Origin: Phragmites australis
Lineage: Eukaryota > Streptophyta > Magnoliopsida > Poales > Poaceae
Length of the DNA stretch: 64,000 nt
Assembly (NCBI RefSeq): GCF_958298935.1
Contig: NC_084932.1
Span: 15,355,501 to 15,419,500, forward strand
Direction of reading: 5' to 3'
Position numbers and translations under genes: made by a program. Of this stretch, positions 56,690 through 64,000 are shown piece by piece. The notes beneath the pieces were generated by a model. That model had not been told where the DNA came from. It searched no databases and saw only the letters and a program-made list of their open reading frames with translations. Positions within the stretch are counted from its first letter, which is position 1. Each line of letters opens with the position of its first letter.

Positions 56690-58899
56690 GTGATCCACTA
56701 AAACGAAAGTTGTAGATCTTGGTGTTATATATTTGCTGCAAGATTTTCATGCCATTTGGAGTTGTGGTTTGGCTGTCATACTAGTCTGAATGTTGCTGTC
56801 AGGACGTGGGAGATAGATTCAGTCATTTGTTTTCAATTGCACGTTAGGCATAGATAATTTTAGGATTTAAATATCTTCTATTTATGGAAGTTGTAGCTCT
56901 CATTCTCTAGTTTTCAGAAATGTCATAGTTTTATATGTTTTGTGCAGTAAAACAAAAAGATACAAAATTATGAAGCAGACTTGCTGCGGTATGTTTGAAT
57001 TTTCAGTTTGCCAGTTTTGTCATGTTGTGGGTTTTTCGGACGTAGGAGGCGAATGCGTGATTTGTGGGTGCTTTTGTGGTGTTGTTACATAATGAAAATG
57101 TATTTGCACAGGTGGTGCTACTTCGGGATGCAATTAGTGACGTCATCTTCGTCGGTGAAGCAAGTGAGTGTGGTGGTTGTTGTCACAACTTTAACTTGTT
57201 ATTTTTGCTACCTCCACTTATAATAATATAGCACATATGATCATTCTCATTAATTTGGAAGATTATACTTACTTGCTTTGGATCTGTGAATTTGGCTTGA
57301 CCTTTTGGTTATAGTTGATGGAGTCTTATATAATAGTGACGATATGTTGTTGGTTTAGTCATTTCTAGCACAACCTCATCTTATATCTAATGGTTAGTTT
57401 ACTTGAGGATAATGATGTTAGTTATGTAGAAACTTATAGGAGAGAACATATTTTGTCTTGTAGGTGGGCATTTAATTCTTTTTGGATGACTGTTTCTTAT
57501 GTCTATAACTAGTTGGAATATAACCTTTTGAAACTTTATACATGTTAAATGATAAGCTAGTGGAAGCATAATTCTTATCTTTCTGTGCCCTACATAGAAA
57601 TAACTTTGTAATATGTGGTTACAAAATGGGGCAGGTCTTGCTCTTGCAAAGCAATATTATTGTTGCTATATGTTTATGTTCATGTCATCTGCACTTTAAT
57701 ATGAGAAAGAAATGGTGGATATATGTAGATTGTTGCTATATGTTTAATTTGGCATTAGAAGTATATCATGTGCATTTCACTACATTGCATTTGGTATGCA
57801 CTGGAAGTTATGTCATAAAGATCACGACCGTACCGGTACGCATCATACGTTGCCCGAGGAGAGACGTAATATAAAACAAGGCATGCCATAGCATTAATAT
57901 GCATTGCAGTATAGAATTGATTGTTAGATATGTTGAAGTTGCATTGGAGATCATTATGAAAAGCGACGCTTCTCTGTGGATATGTTCATTGTGGTATGAC
58001 TTGTGGATTTGTGAATGTATTGAGGTCCTACGTGGATTGGCATTACATAGTATCCATATGCATCATATTGTGTTACAGTAATCTTCCATATTTAATTTGG
58101 TTGTGATGAATGGTATCCAGATGTTTGAGTAACTTCACTAATTGTAGAAGGTATGTGGTTGCGAGTGAGTTATTCTTAAAACTGTTATCTATTATTAATA
58201 TAGCTTAAACTCTATTCATGATGTCTTGGATGATGATATTTTCTTACAAGTCCTATTTATCTCTTAGAAGTTGAAGTTAATTATTAATATTGATATCATG
58301 TCTTATGGGATAGATAGTCTTTTTTTTATCTTGCTTATGTTATAGTTATGTTTGTTATGGACATGTATTTATTGATCTTCTTTAAAAGTAACTATTTAAC
58401 TTGCTTAAAAATGAACATAATGAATAATGTGATGTATTTTATACCTGTTTAAGTTTTAAATTGATGTTTTAAATACTGTAGTTCAAATAGCTTGTTAAAG
58501 TAGTTCACTTGTTGAGATTACCCAATCTCACTCTTGCAATATTCCTCCTCAGGTTGCTCTACTTGAAGCTAGCATGGACGGTAGGGATTAGAAGCACGTC
58601 TTGCACTTCATGTCTTCACTTAATATCACCGAGTTGTAATAATAAATTATAGTTAGTTGTTAGAGTCGTGTGTTTGAAGTTTATAGTGTTGTTGTGGTTT
58701 TGAATTTAATGGTTTACTCTTGGTCCTGGTTAGGATGTTTTTAAATGCTAGTGTGTTATGCTTTATATATTGCTTATCTATCTTATTGCTTCTGCATTAC
58801 TTAGAATACAAGGGAGATGTTGTTGTTTTTATATGTAAGTTCAGTTGTAGGTCGTGTAGTTTAGTAACATTCCAAGTTTTGCGGCCGTTGGGGTGTTAC
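56690..58899 (+). mobile_element. Probable LTR-derived region ending GGGTGTTACA
   Basis: The right end GCGGCCGTTGGGGTGTTACA at 58880-58899 is the form of 3' ends seen in LTRs of elements A, B and D. Upstream, a CTACTTGAAGCTAGC block and TTGTAATAATAAATTATAG (near 58560-58650) resemble the end region of the B LTR in order. No left end, primer site or internal genes were found, so it is a guess at a truncated or solo LTR. Small frames (57008-57223, 57626-57874) are not recognisable proteins. Confidence 0.45.
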
Positions 58900-61423
58900 A
58901 GAATAGTCAGCACTTGTCCTCTGTAGGGTTCCCATGCTCCGCATAAGGCCTCTCCAGTATTCCTTCCCATTCTTTGAGATAGTCTAGCCTGTTTATGTGA
59001 TATCCTGATTATCTACCGGTGATTTTCATACGTTCAGAGACTCTCTCCCTGGAGATAAAGATTTGTCCCGAGAATGACAAAAAATCCTGAGGTATCCGAA
59101 TATAGTAGTTCTATACTACTCATCGTTAACATGTAACCTATCTTAAGGCAACCAGACTTTTGCTTCATATCCTAGAAATTATGATTTAAAACAAACTATA
59201 TATCTACTAGTAATTTCCAGCAATTTCCGATCAAAGTATTATATGGATTGTCAATAGTGAATGTTAGGCGTCTTCACAAAAAGGAGATACAGTAGTGGAA
59301 GTTAGAGGCTCCTAGAGAGCTTGAGTATATATCGATCGCCATCAGGGAGGTCCATCAATTTTCTAGGATATTCAGTATGAAAGTTAGGAGTCGCATGAAC
59401 ATGGATGTTTTGGTGTCGCATCACTTTCCGATCTGATTCATCATCAGGCAAATTGGAGTGCTCAAATGGCACAAGGAAAGAAGCAGAGCATATGAGATTA
59501 TTGCCTTGCATTGCATCAGGGCACTGTCTTCGTTTAGCGAGTCTTTTGACTACTGAGGATTGAAGACAAATCGCACTATTTACTATACTAGCAACTTAGG
59601 ATATTTCAAGAGCAATGTACGTTTTTCTCAAGGCCTGTTACATAGCATCATATCGCTAAGCAAGACCCATAGACATTGATTGTGTGCAGAGGGCACGACA
59701 GATCCATAGACCAAACCTTGCATGGTGGAACAAATTCCCAATACTATTTGTTAGAACTTAGAACATCGATGCACAACCCAACCATACAAATTAATAAAAG
59801 TTAGGATATATAACAATTAAATAGTAGTAGCAGCAAGTGATAGGAATTTTAGATCTAAGACACACAGGTTTTAACGTAGAAAAACCATCCAATACAGAGG
59901 TAAAAAACTATGAGAGACAAATCTGTATTATAATGACTCAATGTACAAGTACACGGGTTGGCCCATATTTATAGGTCATGTTCGGAGCGTATCCGATTAG
60001 GATTCTATCTATAATTTTGAAGCATAATATCCTAGGAAACCTCCCCTTGATTCAAAATCCTCATAAATGTCCCTGAATAAACTGTCTCTGAAACCCAAAA
60101 GAGCTAAAAAATGAATATGATCACTTGAGTCTTCAAACACTTCATACGAAGCAAAATTGAGAAAATAACAAGTAGTCTCAATGTAGAACTATCAATAAAG
60201 CAGATAAATAATCTAGGTCTTCCCTAATTCATAACCCCAGTAAAAGTCTGAGTCGGTGCAATTGACCTCGTTAAAAGCGTAAGCCAAAATATCTCATGTG
60301 GTGCTAAATAAAACCTTCAATGAAAAACTCGTCTCATGTAATCATGTATGCTCCACTTGGAACATAAAACTCAGCAAATAACACTCTTGCAAGAGCAAAT
60401 TGCATGTGAAACCATCACGTACACCAAACTAACGAACATAAAAGAATATAAATTCCATGATATGGTCATTAATTGCACCTTTGAAACAATAGTCCAGATG
60501 AAGGCATAATGTGCAATTAACGGAGTATAAAAAACTCTACAATAAAATCTCTAGAAAAACCCATAGATCTTGTGGATGTATATAAACCCTAGGTTCCATT
60601 GAAGCTCTTCTCATAGATTATCACCATAAAAGATAGCAACTGGAAAGAAGAAGTCTTTGATCCAAAGCAAAGGTCACCAGAAGAAGAGATTCTCCAAGTT
60701 GATATTATAAAGATAAGGGATTCAAGACCCACTTGTCTCCATTTGTATGTGAATTTTATGCCACTAGCAACAAGAAGAACAACTTCCCAAGGTGATAAAA
60801 TTTCATCCTTCAAACGTAAATGAAAATCACAACAAAAAATGAAAAACTCGTAAAAAGCAAAGGAGCCAATAGAAGGAAACTAGAAGGAGATGAACACAAG
60901 CATCGCAAGAAACATGCACTTCATGTCTTATGAAGGTCAGCGCTCTTTTCGGGAGATTACAAGGTATTTTCCTCAAAAAAGCTATCACATATTACAAAGG
61001 CTAAGCTCTCTCCTCTCTTTTCCTCTAAAACCTAGCACTCAAATCTCAAATTGTTGGCTCTCACAACCCACATAGTCTTACCCCGCTATTTATAGGACTA
61101 GGGAGGTAGCTTAGCTCTTAAGTTTTCTTGTTCCTAAAATAACCCTTCTTTCCAATGGCCTCCTACCTACCACCGAGGTATTTTGGTCCATTTTTCGCTC
61201 CGTCTATCAAACAGCCGTGACTTCTTCATGAATTAGCTTTACCACAACGCAAGCTTCATGATGATGCCATGTACATTTCATCTTACACGGTTTTGAGGCC
61301 AAACCGCAAAATCACCTTGCACTTGCTTATGCCTTAAGAAAACATCCCTATGTCGACACGTGTACTCCTTCTTACGATTTTGACCGCTAGCAAGTCTCTC
61401 CCACTCCTGATCCCTTGGGCTGC
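58900..61423. other. Unassigned AT-rich DNA with two minus-strand TATA-like boxes
   Basis: On the minus strand CTATAAATATGG (59963-59974) and CTATAAATAGCG (61084-61095) look like promoter boxes of the type found in LTRs. TGTTAGAACTTAG at about 59752 resembles an LTR edge of the copia kind. I could not pair ends or find gag-pol motifs, and open frames are short. It may contain remnants of minus-strand LTRs. Confidence 0.35.
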
Positions 61424-61830
61424 TGTCGGTGGATGAATACCACAAGCGGGGATCCTGAGGGACCCCCTTTGAGATTCGGCCAGAGGGCTGATTCTGGATC
61501 TACCTCGTACGTGGATTTAATACGTATGTGTGAGATCTAGGCGGGACAGATGATGGTCGGCTAGTGAGAGTAAATGCACAAGGGATTTTAGACAGTTCAG
61601 GCCGCACGGAGCGTAATACCCTACTCTTGTGTGTATGATATGCTATTAATGCTCTTAGAATGCTTTTCTTTGGATCTCTGTGTTACAAGATTTTTTTTGT
61701 CAAAGTCTTGAGCTTCGGTCTTGCATCGAGTCGCCCTATCTAAAGCTTGACCTCTATCAGTCTTGTTCCTAGAGCTTCCAGCTTGGACTTCTCCTTCTAC
61801 GGAGTATAGAAGTCAAGCTATAAAAATTTG
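61424..61830 (+). mobile_element. Truncated LTR related to the solo LTR at 7761
   Basis: It starts TGTCGGTGGATGAATACC and shares GCGGGGATC, GAGGGACCCCCTTTGAGATTC, GGAGCGTAATACCCTACTC and TGTGTGTATG blocks with 7761-8080. Similarity fades after about 61800. The tandem hairpin array and the CCGACA end are missing. Confidence 0.8.
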
Positions 61831-64000
61831 TTTTTGTTTTGAGCAGTATAGACTTGCAATGTGGATTAAACCGAATTTGGTTAAACCAGGTTTAATAGAT
61901 GCGTTGTAAAGCATCTCCCAAAACTTCCATGGAACATAGGGCTGGTGACAATTTTAGAAATTAGTAGATGCCAGGAGGAGAATATAAATGAATTTTCCCA
62001 AATTTTTGGGAAATGTTTAGAAGGCATAAAAATGATCACAAGTTGGAAAAGATAGCATCTTTGAACAATTTTTATTCACAATTGGCTCAAGCATTCTGGA
62101 TCAAATCAGTTCAAATGGGTTCCTTATGAATTTTAGTTTCAAACAAAATTTGTTTTACCAATTTTGGACCTTGGGAAGGCATTCAAATGGATGGCTAAAG
62201 TGGTGGGGATATTTTGCCGGTTGGTTACTGATCACGGCCCCACCTATCATCCCCCTCGCACACACAACTCTCTGCTCCCCCTTCTCCCGCTCTCACAGAG
62301 CAAGTGGCGGCCACCCTTTTTTACTTCGGTGGCCAGGCCACGTCGCCGGAAACCAGGACACGGCGCCGTGTCCTTATCCTCCCCTCCCTGCCTCTGCTTT
62401 CCCTCTCTCTTTCCCCTCTCGCGCGGCACCAGCGAGCACAGAGAGCAGCGCAGCGCTGAGCAAAGCAGAGCCGCGGCCGCCGGCCAAAAACATGCACTAC
62501 CGGCGTGTTCCGCCGAGCCCGAGCTGGGTGGAGCACCGAGGGAGGTCGCCAAGGCCCTCCTCTGCTGTTTCCTCTCCTTCCCCGGCCGTTTCATGCACGG
62601 ATTGGAGCCGTCCGCGCTTTCTTCCCCAACGGCGGCAATCGAGCTCCGCCGTCCTCCATTGACCCGCCGCGTCCTCGCTTCTCTAGCCCAACCCGCTGCA
62701 CGGTGAGCTTCCCCATGCTCCTGTATACCTTATGCGCGCGCCATTTTCCCTCCGTCCTGTCATCGGCGCATGCGTCCGCAACGATCGGCTGCCGCCGCGC
62801 CACAGCTCTCGCCGCCGGCCGTGCCACCGTCGAGCTCCTCGGTGTTGGGCCGCGCCATTTGGTCCACGCGCCCTCGTAGAAGCTATAGCCGCCCTCGTCC
62901 GAGTCTACTGCGCCACGGTTTCACCGCCGGCGACGCCAACCGTGCCGCCGCCGTGCTAGTTTCGCCCCTCACCGCCGCTCGCCGTGCTCTGACCATCGCC
63001 GGTGTCAACGTGTGCCCCCACCGAGTCCACGTGCCTCCCCTAGTGGTGTTGCTGCCCTCCCCGGCTACTGGCGTGGCGCCGCTCGCCGCCGGCGGGCATG
63101 GCCCGAGCCGCCGGCCGTCTCAGCGCCTTTGGCGCCTGGCTGTTTTGACCCAGGGTCAAACAGCCGGCCCCACTGGTTAGTGGCTTGGGCTAGATCGGTG
63201 CCAGTAGAAAAAGGCGTGGGCCCATTTTAATATTAGAGAAAATCGGAAATTGCGAAATGAATATCTGTTGAGTTGATAAATCGGCTGAAATCTTGAAAAA
63301 TGCATAGGAATTTATGTAGAGCTCCAAAATTCATGAAACCAATTTTGTTGGCTTTATTATGACATGATCTATCCATTAAAAATACTAGTGGCCATGAAAT
63401 GTGTTCTGTGAATTATTGAATTAATGAAATATGTCTAGGCTTTGATAATTCATAGTTAAAGTTTGGTATTTCCAAAATTGATGAATCCAATTTTGTTATT
63501 CTTGTTTTAATACCCCCTGTTCAGCAAAAATAATCATCCACATGTTAGATGTTGTTACAATTCTATATAGGTTTAAGCTTATTTAATCCTAGAAGTGTTC
63601 AAACGTTTAACAGTAATCCCGTTTAAGAAAAATCTTCGATGCTTTAGAACTCGTGCCCTGACGATTTGCACTGTTATCGCATTCTATGGAGCATCCTTCA
63701 TTTGATAACATTCATATTCGTTACATTGCACGCGTTATTCTTTTAGGGAACTTTGACCCGGCGAACGAGGCGAACGAGGCTGTCCCCGGAGGTTCCCGCA
63801 GTGGTGATCGTGAGTCGGGTAGTGTCGGGCAGCAGTCAGGGCAGCAAGGCAAGCATCGTTCATATTGCACCGTGTCTACTTGAAAATTTAATATGTTATC
63901 TACGCTTATGTATACATTGCATGTGTCGGGTACCGAGTTGGGTAGAACCTATGCCGATGCATTATCCCATTTCGGTCACGTGTCATGTGTTGTTCCTAGG
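61831..64000 (+). other. LTR-like stretch with a GC-rich core, running off the window
   Basis: The order is AT-rich (61831-62220), very GC-rich with CCGCCG and GCCGCC runs (62230-63180), AT-rich (63220-63700), then GAACGAGGCGAACGAGGC and a CGGGTAGTGTCGGGCAG block. This mirrors the layout of long LTRs such as B (14716-17625). Open frames in the GC-rich core overlap on both strands in all phases, so they are compositional. No LTR edge is seen, so classification stays open; a genuine GC-rich grass 5' exon cannot be excluded. Confidence 0.35.

Noticed and set aside
59302..59511. A 69-codon minus-strand frame as a gene
   Set aside because: No motif recognised and no neighbouring coding context.
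62126..63230. GC-rich frames of up to 180 codons as a host gene
   Set aside because: Frames overlap in all phases on both strands with no recognisable domain, and the base layout resembles a long LTR. Kept only as an open question.

Overview
The window looks like repeat-rich nuclear DNA of a grass (Poaceae). It holds no recognisable intact host gene, no rRNA or tRNA gene and nothing bacterial. Nearly everything that can be named is a transposable element. There are four Ty3/gypsy-type LTR retrotransposons nested in one another, a decayed CACTA (En/Spm) DNA transposon, a solo LTR, a Tourist-type MITE, a MULE-type foldback element and several LTR fragments. Chromovirus-type gag-pol proteins, 2.9-3.1 kb LTRs starting TGTAACACC/TGTCACACC, and TNP2 plus Ulp1-type CACTA proteins are all typical of grass genomes. 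The species cannot be told from this.

Layout. 1-2290 is mostly unassigned AT-rich DNA with a MITE (585-773) inside a short tandem duplication. 2290-2785 is a worn LTR of the same family as element C. 2786-12849 is a degraded CACTA element: a TNP2 transposase relic (2786-5940), a cluster of subterminal-type repeats (6186-6360), a second gene relic with Transposase_24-like and Ulp1-like parts (exons from about 6430 to 12330), and right-end repeats finishing in TAGTG at 12849. A 1408-bp solo LTR (7761-9168, 5-bp target duplication ATATG) sits in the presumed first intron of that second gene.

The retrotransposon nest spans 12848-53731. Element A (oldest, plus strand) has LTRs at 12848-14215 and 50279-53731. 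Its gag is split by element B (14716-34016, plus strand, target duplication AAGTA). Its integrase is split by element D (37843-49693, minus strand, target duplication TACGG/TACGA). The 3' LTR of B is in turn split by element C (24020-31734, plus strand, CRM-like, two 908-bp LTRs, about 5% diverged by hand count). The 3' LTR of A also carries an unclassified insertion E (about 50401-52076). Reading across each insertion restores a continuous A reading frame or LTR, which fixes the order of events: A first, then B, D and E, then C into B.

Right of the nest, 53732-64000 is mostly unassigned. It holds a 640-bp MULE-type element (55190-55829) packed with palindromes, LTR fragments (56625-56686, about 56690-58899, 61424-61830) and a GC-rich LTR-like stretch running off the window. 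All coding regions carry stops or frameshifts, so none should make its full product. The most interesting item is an extra reading frame between the primer-binding site and gag in elements B and D. In D it opens with a sequence strongly resembling the histone H3 tail, followed by a predicted alpha/beta domain and a coiled coil or acidic tail.
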